Origin: Ridgeia piscesae | Taxonomy: Eukaryota > Annelida > Polychaeta > Sabellida > Siboglinidae | Reading direction: 5' to 3' | NCBI GenBank assembly: GCA_025642075.2 | Contig: JAODUO010001324.1 | Coordinates: forward strand, 71,001-135,000 | DNA: 64,000 nucleotides | In this document: piece after piece, positions 53,762 through 64,000 of the stretch | Position numbering within the stretch: the first letter of the stretch is position 1 | Layout: each line of letters begins with the position of its first letter | Program-made: the position numbers and the translations under genes | The notes under the pieces: model-generated | Database searches by the model: none | Seen by the model: only the letters and a program-made list of their open reading frames with translations | What the model was told of the DNA's origin: nothing

Positions 53762-53920
53762 CGTACACGTACACGTACACGTACACGTACACGTACACGT
53801 ACACGTACACGTACACGTACACGTACACGTACACGTACACGTACACGTACACGTACACGTACACGTACACGTACACGTACACGTACACGTACACGTACAC
53901 GTACACGTACACGTACATAC
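53762..53920 (+). repeat. (GTACAC)n block
   Basis: A further pure block after 78 bp of AAAG/AACGTAAAA-type text that itself looks like A-rich decay products of the repeat (ACGTAAAA words). It passes directly into the AGATG array. Confidence 0.95.
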
Positions 53921-54090
53921 AGATGAGATGAGATGAGATGAGATGAGATGAGATGAGATGAGATGAGATGAGATGAGATGAGATGAGATGAGATGAGATG
54001 AGATGAGATGAGATGAGAGGAGATGAGATGAGATGAGATGAGATGAGATGAGAGGAGAGGAGAGGAGAGGAGATGAGATGAGATGAGATA
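53921..54090 (+). repeat. (AGATG)n pentanucleotide array, tail of the Rex1-like element
   Basis: About 34 units, some AGAGG, ending in AGATAAGATAGC. At this same position the other Rex1-like copy has AGATAAGATAAGAAGATAAG (3117-3136). The element's short 3' tail has therefore expanded here. On the minus strand the tail reads CATCT. Confidence 0.9.
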
Positions 54091-55620
54091 AGATAGCTAT
54101 GTGTTCACAGTGTAGTGTAATGATATTGGTCGGCTTACTAGTACATTCACATGACAATACATTCACATGCACCAAACGATGATGATAAAATATAATTATA
54201 CTTTAAAATAAATAAATAAATAAGAACAATCACATCAAAAAGGTCCGAATAAAAACATTTCTTTATAACATCGATAAATAATTGATACGATCTAGTAGAA
54301 ATAGATTACGTTAAAATGTAAAATATGAAATAAAATAATATATAATAAATTATGATAAAATATACACACTAAAAACTCATCGGAAAGTGGTATATGTGTT
54401 TGCTGCGGGGGGGGGAGAAAAATCACTTCTGTTTTGACAGGGCTTGAACGGGTAATGGGAAAAGGCTAGTACTAAAGCGGTTGGTCCTCGTGTTGATGGA
54501 TCTGAATCGGCGACTTGATGGAAGAGGTTCAAATAGGTCATGGGTAGGATGGGATGAATCTTGAGAGATGAGAGTGGCTCTTCCTAACAGGCGCTGCTGA
54601 TACAGTATTTCAAGACTGGGAAGGTCTCTGCCGATGATTCTGGAAGCAGTTTTCACAACTCTGTTTAATCTGAGCGTTTCCTTCTGTGTAAACCATACTG
54701 TGATAGAAAATATCAGAACACTCTCGATTACAGCTCTGTAAAAGTTGAGCATGACCTGTGTGGTCAAACCAAACGATCTTAACCTTCTTAAAAAGTACAG
54801 CCGCTGCTGGGCCTTTTTGACAATATTAACAACATTTAGCTCCAATTTAAGATTACTGGAGATTGTAGAACCTAGAAATTTAAAATGTTGGACGATTTCA
54901 ACTGTCCTGCCATCGGTCACAAGAGGCGAAGAAGGAGAAGATTTCTTTCTCTTAGAATCCACAATCATTTCTTTCGTTTTATTTACATTAAGTTCCAGAT
55001 TGTTATCGTTGCACCAACTGATGAGTTTGTTTACTTGATCCCGATATTCAGATTCATCAGAATTTGTTATTAGCCCTACCACTGTAGTGTCATCGGCAAA
55101 TTTCAGTATTTTAGTATGTACATGACAAGATAAACAATCATGTGTAAAAAGAGAATATAACATTGGTGACAGAACACAGCCATGAGGCGTGCCAGGAGAT
55201 AATGTAACTGATGATGATAAGTTGTCGCCTATTTTTACAACCTGCGGCCTACTTCGAGGATCCATAGATACATTGATTAAGGAACACCGAGTCTCTGTTT
55301 CTTATCAAAAAGTTCATGACTACAGAAATCAAGGCAACAGGCCTGTAATTGTTTAAACATGAGGCTGTAGATGTCTTGGGTACAGGAATGATAGTTGACT
55401 TGTTTAAGCAATGAGGGATTTTAAATTGGGAAAGGGACACATTGAATGTGTCTGTGAATGCACCTGACAGATGGGCGGCACACAGTTTAAGTAAACATGT
55501 TGAAACGTTGAAACATGCGTCTAACAACATATTCGTCAACTGTGAAAGGACGGAGGGATGAGGAGGGAGTGATAAAGGAAGGAGAGTAGTGTTCAGTTTA
55601 CGTTTTACGATGCATATTCC
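54091..55620 (-). mobile_element. Rex1-like non-LTR retrotransposon, 5'-truncated, motif A deleted
   Basis: Minus strand: 'LRPFTVDEYVVRRMFQR' (about 55550-55600), 'LLKLCAAHLSGAFTDTFNVS' and 'LNKSTIIPVPKTSTASCLNN' plus 'YRPVALISVVM' (to about 55315). The sequence then jumps past motif A to 'RPQVVKIGDNLSSSVTLSPG' and 'TPHGCVLSPMLYSLFTHDC' (motif B, about 55145-55250), 'ILKFADDTTVVGLI' (motif C, about 55065-55115), and the thumb ('VQHFKFLGSTISSNL', 'RLYFLRRLRSFGL'). It ends 'LFPLPVQALSKQK' at 54423. The 3' UTR (54091-54422) matches 3116-3450. Same family as 3116-4587. Confidence 0.9.
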
Positions 55621-55624
55621 CGAT

Positions 55625-56640
55625 ATTATTACATTATAAACAGTTTGTATATACTAAATAGTATTTATATGTCGAATTATATGTGTTTGCGTAGCTTAAT
55701 AAAATATATACAAATTTTGGTGTCCACGAACGGTACTGTCGAAAAATTGTAGCATGGCCATGGATGCAGTCGTTCGTGGACAGGCACGAACGACTGCAAT
55801 TTAACGCACGGAGTAACTCGTCTGGTCTGATTCCATATTGTTTAATACTAGATGAGTTTCGCAAAGTAATTTTCCAGATAAATGTTTTTACTATGAGTCA
55901 ATCTCGAAATGTTTAAGATATATTTCCCTCAAATCTGTTAGCTTTACTGTTTTATTTTGCAAAAAGAACTTACACTAATAATAGTACAATATCAAATAAG
56001 TTTTATCAACCAGCAGACACCTTTTCGTAACTGTTCCTACATCCATATATAAATTATATCGCCATCACATGTCACATGGTCATTTATATGTGTATGTGTG
56101 TATTGTGTGACGGCATAGTAAGCTGTTTGTCCAATGTATTACCCTGTAACTATACGAACAGTTTTAAAAGTGCAACGCACTTGACAACGCAAATAGCACA
56201 ACAAACGGGACCAGCCAATGAGCAGGACCATTTAGTAACTAATCGCAATAATTGAAAGCTTGCTATACAATTCTGATGATATTGACATACATGGTTAATT
56301 ACAGACGAAAATAATTTCTTTTTCAAAATAACCGAAATTGAAGCATGACAACATATTGAGGAAATGTTTAATAGGTGTAGATATTTCTTTTGAATAGTAT
56401 AAGTGCATGTCATATTAATCCAGCATGGTACCTGCAATCGGAAGTGAACTTGTTTGGCATGGAATGATTGTTTGAGTAACGGGGTACTCCTTTTATATTT
56501 TAGCAAAGCGTTGAATTCAGTAGTATAGTCTAAGTGCCTCCAATCGACTCGTTCGCCAGTCAAACGCGTAAACATATCATTATTGCAGACGTGCATATCC
56601 ATGTAAAATCAACTTTAGGTACATACCATATATTAGTATT
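55625..56640. other. No firmly recognised gene
   Basis: A minus-strand ORF at 56150-56602 is 150 codons and begins 'MDMHVCNNDMFTRLTGERVD', with protein-like text to about 56430 ending at CGATTGCAG|GTACC, a possible donor. No family was recognised and no clear acceptor precedes it. Confidence 0.3.
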
Positions 56641-56651
56641 ATGTCACTTAC

Positions 56652-56719
56652 CTACGCTTCGTCTGTTTTTTCTGGTTATGTGACAACACATTCAACATAT
56701 CTGGTATGCCAGTTGTCAT
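56652..56719 (-). CDS. Weak candidate first exon on the minus strand
   Basis: The minus strand reads ATG at 56719, 22 codons 'MTTGIPDMLNVLSHNQKKQT' plus KR, then a donor AG|GTAAGTGAC at 56651. It could pair with the open stretch at 56430-56602. Chance occurrence is quite possible. Confidence 0.2.
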
Positions 56720-57759
56720 AGCATGTCGGCCATAGCTACCACAAGTAAGGGATTAAATATATATATAAATTATGTTTGCGAAAAGTAGCTACATTTTAAC
56801 AATCAAAAACTAAATAAATCTAACTATTCACATTAATTACCAGTGAAATAGCGATGTAATTAATTATATATTTTTCAATCACCTTCTCATTTCGAATCTA
56901 CTCTTAACCTAATCGAATTTACCCATAATCGAATCGATTCTTTAGCCATATGTTTGCACAAATAATTTACCAAAGCGCTATGTTTCTTTCAAATATTGTT
57001 CGTAGCTGACGACAGAAACAATATGCGCCTTTTATATGTTGTGACATGGGTGTCTAAGTTACAAAAAACAATCCAATATATCATTATATTTGTAATGTCC
57101 ATCGTTGGACGAAGGCCTCAGCAGGTAATTGTCTTGCTCTATCCTCCGCCAGATGGTGCCCTTCCAGTACTCGTTTTGCTTCGTTTCTCCACGATCATCT
57201 CCACAATCTCGTTGTCATCTGAATCGTTTCCATTCGTATGAGTACGAAATAATGAATGATATGCAGTGTCCATCGGTGTGCCCGTCCATGTCTTCTTCCG
57301 TCTTATGATTTGTTCAATCAAGTCTATGGCGTCTATTACCCAGATGTTACGTTGTTGTTTTTATTTGTGCAACAGTTTGCCTGCTTTTACCTGAATGCTG
57401 AATGTTCACGTTTCCGAGCCTTATGGCATTGCCAGACATATGCGCGAGTTGTTAACTCCGACTGCGTCTACCCTTGAAGTTGTTACGGAGCTAGGTGAAG
57501 GGTGATCGCTCAGAGTGTGGCTCTTTCAGCACTAAAAACTCCTCATATACGCCATGATGATCATGGAGAGGGTCTAGAAGTGAGAGTAAGATAACAAGTG
57601 CGGATCAACAAGATGCAGTTTAGTTATAATGTCATAAATAGAAATAATATATGCCATCTCCATCGTAAGACAAATGCAGGCGAAACATCTGGCTACTAAG
57701 AAGCTCTACCCAGAAAAAGGTGTTTGACCAATGGAGGAAAAAAGATGGGTCATGGGGAA

Positions 57760-57963
57760 ATCGTGTATATATGAGTGGTTAGTGAGAATAAATATGACAT
57801 CGTGCAGCGATGAGAGTACCGTGGTGAGAACAGCGCAAGGAGACAGCAACAGTTTTGATATGAAGGTGCTGGCGCGTCAGAGCTCAGTATCCTGCCCTCT
57901 GCTGTTTGCCATTGTGATAGACATGGTGACAAAAACGGCGAGAGGAGAACTGCCCTGTAGTTG

Positions 57964-58042
<79 letters not shown>

Positions 58043-58260
58043 AGTGTGTGTGTATATACATTCTCGTCCTTACGGCAACCACCAAGGAAGAACTGAGAAG
58101 GAAGTTATGAAACGACGCACGAGATAGGGCTGAAGATGAACGCCGGGAAGTCGAAGATGACAGATAGCATAGGTAAGAGATGTAAGAGTATGTTGCGTGG
58201 CCGCGTGGAATATGTAGCAAGGGTTGCTGTTATCTCTATTGAGCGACGAAGAGTGTTTAC
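57760..58260 (+). mobile_element. RTE-like RT remnant with the catalytic motif replaced by a microsatellite
   Basis: Reads 'VVRTAQGDSNSFDMKVLARQ' and 'SSVSCPLLFAIVIDMVTKTA' (motif B region; the family has QGSVLSPLLFAIVMD), then 'RGELPC' to the codons TTG-CTA-TAT expected for L-L-Y of LLYADD. A 94-bp (TA)n/(GT)n tract takes the place of A-D-D. Then ATT-CTC-GTC-CTT begins 'ILVLTATTKEELRRK' and 'GLKMNAGKSKMTD' (about 58062-58160), in shifted frames. The RT cannot be active. Confidence 0.75.
57965..58060. repeat. (TA)n-(GT)n tract at the YADD site of the RT remnant
   Basis: TA for about 69 bp (57965-58033), then GT-rich GTGTGTGTGAGTGTGTGTGT, then ATATAC. It begins within the CTATAT that encodes L-Y of the family motif. 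Confidence 0.9.
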
Positions 58261-58269
58261 AAGGGATGC

Positions 58270-60180
58270 AGTGGTATGAAGAGTAGGCTGCAGGTAGTGA
58301 GCGCACCAATTCTTATGCAGTATATGTCAGGGAGAGGTACCACCTGCGGAGGCGATAGAAGAGGACCAATAAGTGATTGTATAGAAATGCAACATAGTAG
58401 ACCTATTCTGCCACCAGAACCTGCCGAGTTCGAAGGATGGGGTAGATGCAGCAACAACATAAACAGTAAGATGTCCCTGGCTGAAATTCACGGAGTAAAC
58501 ATCATGTACACAAAGGGTCAGATGGACACAGCATGTGTCAGAGGTTATCTATCATATGAAATGGACCATGGTGACATGTCACGAGGAAAGAAAGAAATCT
58601 GAGATAAGGTGATATGTTGGAGGGGTTGCGCATGCAGACCCTTGCAGAACGTAGAAGGATGGTCTAGTGTAAATGTCATTAGAAAAACCAGGCTGTGTAT
58701 GGGATTGTAGTGGTAAGCTGTATGGGTTTGTAGTGGTAAGCTATAACAATAGCGTCACACATGCATGCACGTGCGTGTATTGACAACAACTTAAATTAAC
58801 ACGGTCTTGCGAACATCTGCGCACGATTGATTTATAACGCAATACAGTAAAACGTAATATCGATGTTACAGGTGGTCATTACACCATTAAAATAGCAGAC
58901 AAGTGACTGTTATTGATTCCAAATATTTCCAAACTCATAACGCCAAGGTGTGTGTAGGTATATATTCTTAAATGTGTTATGTTTTGCGAGGACAAAACCA
59001 ATTATTTAAAATGACATGACGTAACATTGTCGAGAAATACAATATCTTTCGAGCTTACAAATCTGTCGACGTAAATAGACAAACTGCATACTGTCAATGC
59101 CATCGTGGCATGCATGCCATCCATACTATCCTGGCTTCCGTATTGTCAATGTCGCCAGGGATTTAATATCGTTAATACCGTCGTTGTTTGCATGGTTTCC
59201 ATAGCATCAACATTATCATACTTTGACAACAAATATGTTGTTAAACAATTAAGTCTCTTCTTTATTTCTGATGCTTCATATTTGTATGGTGTCTTTCTTG
59301 TGGCCCAACTTTGTCTTGTGTCAAGGCACATGTCTTTCTTTACCGTTGACAGAAATGTTGGTGCTACAATTGAGCAAAGACAACAGTTGTTAGTATGAAT
59401 GAACAGCACAAAGTATCATCTTATATGGTTTATTTACATGCATCTTTCATCACGGCAAATATATTTAACATTTTTTTAATCAGTGTATCCTTCCATTATA
59501 TTTTTTGAAATAACACAATATAATGGTGAACCTCTACCCAGAAAAAGCGACGAATACCATACTATGCAGTACCAAAACCACCCATAACAATATAAGCTAT
59601 TGGTAGACTATGTTCCTATTTAATATCCGAGAAAGAGAGCTAATTAATAAACAAGTGAAAACGTGATGGCACTGGTTATTGTTACTTTAAAAGATGCATA
59701 TATAAGCTTTGACTTTTCTGCATATTACTATAATGCATTTCTAGATAAGGCAAACACGTCTTGGGCCAGAGCACTGTTATCCTGCCTGTTGTGGTGTAAT
59801 AAAATAACAATTAGTAATTGTACTGTATGAAATTTGTGGGAAATGAATGCAACAAATCTAGCGGGTTGAGTATTAGCATCTATTGGCAGTGAACGTATGT
59901 ATATTTGGAAGAGTCTAGTTGGCACAGTGACAGTTCTGCCGTTTTTATTTGTAAACATGACTCATGTCTGGCAGTAAATCATGTCTAATTTAGTTACGTA
60001 ATGTTGATGGGCATTAATCAGGGGAGCGTTTTGAAGTAACTGGTGAACATGATGTGATTTTTGTGACTTTTTCAGCTTATAAATTCTAACATTTCAGATT
60101 TCTGAATGTTTATTTATTGATAATATGACAAACATTTCACTGTGTCCTTTGTTGTACACAACTACAAGTAGAATAACTAA
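58270..60180. other. No firmly recognised gene
   Basis: The plus ORF 58276-58602 (109 codons, 'PPEPAEFEGWGRCSNNINSK') follows the RT remnant and may be more of the element or chance. The minus ORF 59728-59958 has no splice support. A 24-bp phrase (GGGATTGTAGTGGTAAGCTGTAT) is tandemly repeated at about 58700-58745. Confidence 0.35.
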
Positions 60181-60181
60181 C

Positions 60182-60274
60182 CAGGTAATCGTTCGTCATC
60201 AGCCATGCTATTGTCAGTGCATGGAGCATTGTTAGCATTGTCTACTCGTCACTCCACTGTGTATATGGGCGAAG
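60182..60274 (-). CDS. Weak candidate exon on the minus strand with Kozak-like ATG
   Basis: Minus strand: acceptor TTTTCTCTTCCAG, 93-bp exon, donor CTG|GTTAGT. All frames have an early stop, but AGCATGG (ATG at 60206) opens 'MADDERLP' plus one base to the donor, as a 5' exon would. The donor is suboptimal and no partner exon was found. Confidence 0.2.
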
Positions 60275-60279
60275 CTGGA

Positions 60280-62880
60280 AGAGAAAACAATATAAAATAT
60301 GACCATTCTTTGATTACAATTCATTCAATATATTTACATATGTTTTGACATAGCAGGTCCAAATAAATGGACCAAGAACCCTTGACGTCCGTTGGACTAT
60401 AACAAGTTCAGTAATTAAGGTAATTATGAATGATATATGTGTTGGTAAATCATAGTCACTGCCTAGTATCTTCAACGTAATCACTTAATTGGCATTTTCT
60501 CTTATTTTTCCTGAGATGACCAGAAACACAGCCAAATTACACGAATGCAACATACAATATCAATAGTGTATGACTTTTTACTATAGATAATTAATTGTGT
60601 ATGCTTATCATGCTCTTTGTATAATATATATTTAACCAGTAGACACCACAGACACATCATCACAAATATAACTCGCAGCCAGTAGTTTTGAAGATATAGC
60701 TAAAAACATGCTGGCAGGTTCTGTCCACTTTAACAGGGATCTACTGTCTTATTGATACAGCCACTATCACTGCTGCCAGCCTGCCACTGCAATTAATCAA
60801 GGTGCCACATCAACAATACAAGGCCAGGAATATCCAGCTTCAAAATGGCTGAGTCAGGGCCTCTAGTGGAATATACATATATCCACAGGAGGTATTGTGG
60901 TCTGAGAGGAGCTAATGTTCAGGCAGAAAGAGGCAACATTTTAACCTTTTGTTTTTTGTGATGCCCTGAGCTGAAGACTAAAATGTCTTGTGTACAATGA
61001 AAACACCCACATCCATGACACTCTATGTCTAGGCAAAAGAACACAGGAAGGCTACAAAACATTTTAATAGGAACACTGTAAATGTACCGGTTTGAAGGCC
61101 CTAGAGGACAATAGGAGGCTACACAATGAGTCAATCAAATTACAATTTAGTGCACTACATTCTACAATGAATGTTTTTATTTTACAGCAAACCAGTATGT
61201 ACTGTAAATATGGCAGAACATAAGAAAATCAGTATATATAATACTGCATAATTACATTAGATACGTGATTATATAGCATGTAATATTACAACCATTCCAT
61301 GAATAAATCACTGAGGCAATGTTCTTGACCTTAGAACGTTTTCCGTCATTGTGTTGTGTCTGTTTAAAATATGGATGCCTGCCCATGTTGGTTCCTACAA
61401 ACATTCTACTTCGGTATGGTTGTATGCATAACCATGCAGAATTATGTATGCAGTAAATATATACCAACCACGTTTTGTAGAGATGATCTTGAATATGAAG
61501 CCAAATGACACCACCGAAGTAGTTCTTCAATGGAAGATTTATTCTGAAATGTTGTGATCACCTATTATAAACTTGTTAATACAGTACTGTATCAAGCAGA
61601 CATCACCAGTCATAAAGGTGTCTATGCAATAATTATATGAAGCAGACAAGATTTTTGTTATGCCTGACATGTCATAATAATTGTATAACTCAATCCCTGA
61701 TGCAGTTATGATGCAATGGCTTATTTACCAATATCTCTGGATAAACACATTCACATTAGTTATATATATATATGAAGCTGCTCATATAGTGCAAAGTAAT
61801 GTATGTGATAATATGTTGGAATACAGAAAAACACTCTGTTGTATGTAGGCCAATATACTTGTTGGAGAGGGGCACTAAAAGAAAGTTAACAGTTAACCTA
61901 TAAGAATAATGTAACATGTCAGGTTTGTTGTTGTCTTCTTACCGGGTTTATTGGGGCTTTATGCGGGATCAACGTTTGTCAGTCATACAGTTTTTGATTG
62001 ACAGGTGCATGCTAAGTTCTATTTACCTAATTATATTCAAGCCAGTTGAGATGTGTGTTAAAACCTGAAATAAACTATAAATGCATGTGTGACACCCATT
62101 TTCAAGGCACAACTGACAATATCCATGATTTTTTAAAAACATTTTTGTTCCTTATTTATTTTTACCCATCCATTGATATGTTAATGCAAACGCAACATCA
62201 ATTATTATTGTATTTATTAAATATAATTTACACTCATAAGTCATAACACAATGGCAATACCGACGCCAACTGGCACACTGAATTTAATTAAGTTAACTAA
62301 TTGTGCTAGTTAAGCAAGTCCATGATACACCGGCACCGCATAATCTATGGTGTTTCTGCAGAAGCATAAATATGCAATTTCGTTTTATGTGTTTTCTTCC
62401 CGCTACAATATGCTCTATATGTTATAGTAACTTGCATTATCGCCCGCGGAATCATTAAATACGCAAACCAAACTGTCCAAAAGCCTGGAACAGCAAGGCA
62501 GAGTTCACATATTGAATTTTTTACAGATAGCATTGCATATATTAAGATCATCCGGCGTAAAAATACATAATGTTTTCGTAAACAGAAGGCTAATATGGAC
62601 GAATGTGACTTACCGTGAAAACAGACGCGTCGCAACTGCAAAACTGATTTGATTAGCAACATCACGTGACACGTGACTGACAACGCAAAACATATATGTT
62701 CGCTTTTCATAATTGTGAATTATATGTAAAACGCACAGTATTGACTTTTTTCAACATCACGAAAAAACCATGTCACAATCACATGCAGAAACTTTGAGAA
62801 AAACAATCTTTTTCATTTTATATAAAAATGAGTCTATGTGATTGGTGACGAACGACTGCAAAATTACGCATCAAATATAT
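60280..62880. other. No recognised gene; possible interspersed repeat
   Basis: 60630-61550 has more balanced composition than its flanks and no protein match; it may be an unrecognised repeat. At 62612-62690 (minus) two overlapping CACGTG-like words precede TTTTGCAG and CACG|GTAAGTC, a faint first-exon pattern. Confidence 0.3.
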
Positions 62881-62881
62881 C

Positions 62882-62886
<5 letters not shown>

Positions 62887-62942
<56 letters not shown>
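62887..62942. repeat. (TA)n microsatellite
   Basis: Pure TA tract. Confidence 0.95.
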
Positions 62943-62944
<2 letters not shown>

Positions 62945-63170
62945 CCTGAAAGCAGTACACTTTACAGAGTTCGTTTATTAAATTCAGAACAGCCGCAACC
63001 AAAACATATTTGAACACATACTGTAACATGATTATGCTTAGTGATAATAACAATTATTTGTCATTTACACAAGCCTCATCTCCGTTAGTGCACACTTCAA
63101 AGTGAGCACGAACGGCTCGTGGCCACTAACGACCGCGTTTTTACGTACGCTTTGTCTACTAACGGCTAAA

Positions 63171-63172
<2 letters not shown>

Positions 63173-63260
<88 letters not shown>
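63173..63260. repeat. (TA)n microsatellite with a phase slip
   Basis: TA tract with a TATTATA slip at about 63218-63222. Confidence 0.95.
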
Positions 63261-63263
<3 letters not shown>

Positions 63264-63541
63264 AATATTAACGTCTTAATAGTTTTGTTTTGTATATAAA
63301 GGATGTAATTATCATAAATGTATTGAAAATTAATGATAAAAAGCAAACTTCTACAAATCCGGACAATTGAATAAAATATATATATGTTAATATGGGGTTA
63401 AACATAGTAAAAATACGATTTTGTGTGATACAAAATTATTATGTAGAATTATGTTTTCAGTAATATAACATCACCGACTATGACAATCATACAACATAAA
63501 ATGTATGACAAAAACATAGTCAGAATAGTATATGTACTTAC

Positions 63542-63571
63542 CTTTTATATGGATTGTCTCTAAGTTTCCAC
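63542..63571 (-). CDS. Weak candidate 30-bp microexon on the minus strand
   Basis: The minus strand reads TTTTGATTACAG| 30 bp |GTAAGTAC. Both splice sites fit consensus well. Two of three frames are open (WKLRDNPYK or GNLETIHIK). It lies antisense to the proposed plus-strand gene, so one of the two may be chance. Confidence 0.25.
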
Positions 63572-63894
63572 CTGTAATCAAAATTTGATAACACATAAAT
63601 AATTATGTAAATAAATTATAGCACATAGACACACAGTTAGAGACAGTGTAAGATGCATAATACATTAGTAATCATCTTCAGAGCAAAACATTCAAGTTGA
63701 TTGATATTTGAGAGTAGTGTAATTGGTGGGGAAAGGCAGACTTGTTTGTAATGCATACAATGACATATCATGTATACATTCTAGTGACCTACTCAATGCA
63801 GAATCAGCTCAGACAACATGGTGAGCCTGTAAAAGAAGTTTGTCAAAATGATCAAGTCATTAATAGCTATTTAACATTTTATTTTATATTGCAG

Positions 63895-63939
63895 ACGTTC
63901 CTTCGTGGGTCAGAGAGATTAGTGTCCTTTCACACACAG
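63895..63939 (+). CDS. Candidate 45-bp internal exon of the membrane-anchor gene
   Basis: Acceptor TTTTATATTGCAG, donor CACAG|GTAAGCAG at 63940. Length is divisible by three and phase is 1 on both sides. Using the single G left by the exon at 52308-52448, it reads D-VPSWVREISVLSHT without a stop. It would lie just after the membrane span, in the stem region. Partial gene: the remainder is beyond the window. Confidence 0.4.
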
Positions 63940-64000
63940 GTAAGCAGTATGTCTTTAACACAATTTGGACATAAATGTTTGCTATGTCAATATAATTACT

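Larger units (their letters stand above)
52449..63894 (+). other. Proposed 11.4-kb intron
   Basis: Starts GTAAGTAC and ends TTTATATTGCAG. It would hold the second hexamer array, the Rex1-like element and the RTE-like RT remnant. Antisense orientation of the Rex1-like element is normal for intronic insertions. It stands or falls with the two exons. Confidence 0.4.

Noticed and set aside
56996..57480. Possible transposon remnant (CCATCGTTGGACGAAGGCCTC word and following text)
   Set aside because: The text feels familiar from invertebrate repeats, but I could not name a domain or frame that supports it.
58276..58602. 109-codon ORF with PPEPAEFEGWGRC and Asn-rich text
   Set aside because: No family was recognised, and it lies directly after an RT remnant; reported only as part of the intergenic entry.
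62345..62710. 121-codon minus ORF with Cys and hydrophobic residues
   Set aside because: Looks like a membrane protein only because the DNA is AT-rich; no splice sites or homologous motifs.

Overview
The window looks like non-coding and repeat-rich nuclear DNA from an invertebrate animal, most plausibly a mollusc or another lophotrochozoan. The reasons are: spliceosomal exon signals (polypyrimidine-AG acceptors and GTAAG donors); many decayed non-LTR retrotransposons (CR1/L2-like, Rex1-like, RTE-like and CFDP2-type); a Penelope-like element with a GIY-YIG endonuclease domain; a GT11 alpha-1,2-fucosyltransferase copy; and very abundant microsatellites. There are no operons, Shine-Dalgarno sites or dense ORFs, so this is not prokaryotic. 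The species assignment is inference.

Layout. 0-5 kb holds the 3' end of a CR1-like element, a 39-bp minisatellite, and a Rex1-like element with its RT deleted that splits the minisatellite. 5.4-11.1 kb holds the endonuclease end of a CFDP2-type element (minus strand), a fucosyltransferase pseudogene, a CA array, and the RT/C-terminal end of a CFDP2-type element (plus strand). 11.4-12.3 kb is a (CTAT)n array of about 810 bp. 12.3-15.4 kb is mostly unique AT-rich DNA with a promoter-like segment and a ~120-bp satellite. 16-21.5 kb is a graveyard of CR1-like LINE pieces (ORF1, endonuclease, RT, thumb) broken up by (AC)n and (TA)n arrays and a (TA)n-centred inverted repeat. 24.1-25.95 kb is one large compound array in which adjacent blocks differ by single-base steps. 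26.7-34.3 kb has unidentified coding-like remnants, hairpin-forming (TA)n loci, a long palindrome carrying tRNA-like promoter boxes, a decayed tandem array and an RTE-like RT tail. 35-41.8 kb holds further RT pieces, CA and octamer arrays, a three-copy inverted element and an unidentified conserved-looking reading frame. 45.9-47.2 kb is a Penelope-like element. 48.6-51.8 kb is an L2/CR1-like RT interrupted by about 1.5 kb of hexanucleotide array. 52.7-54.1 kb is a second large array, followed by a second Rex1-like element to 55.6 kb. An RTE-like RT with its catalytic motif replaced by a dinucleotide array lies near 58 kb.

Genes. The best candidate for a real host gene is on the plus strand. 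An exon at 52308-52448 encodes a type II signal-anchor N-terminus, and a 45-bp exon at 63895-63939 has matching phase-1 splice sites. Together they would be joined by an 11.4-kb intron, with the gene continuing beyond the window. Nothing else is convincingly an intact gene.

The most striking theme is that three unrelated retroelement reading frames have each been split by a microsatellite that appears to have expanded from a short repeat-like run already present in their codons (50101-51645, 46967-47045, 57965-58060). A second theme is (TA)n tracts sitting exactly at the centre of inverted repeats (about 17.3, 29.2, 29.35 and 37.7 kb).
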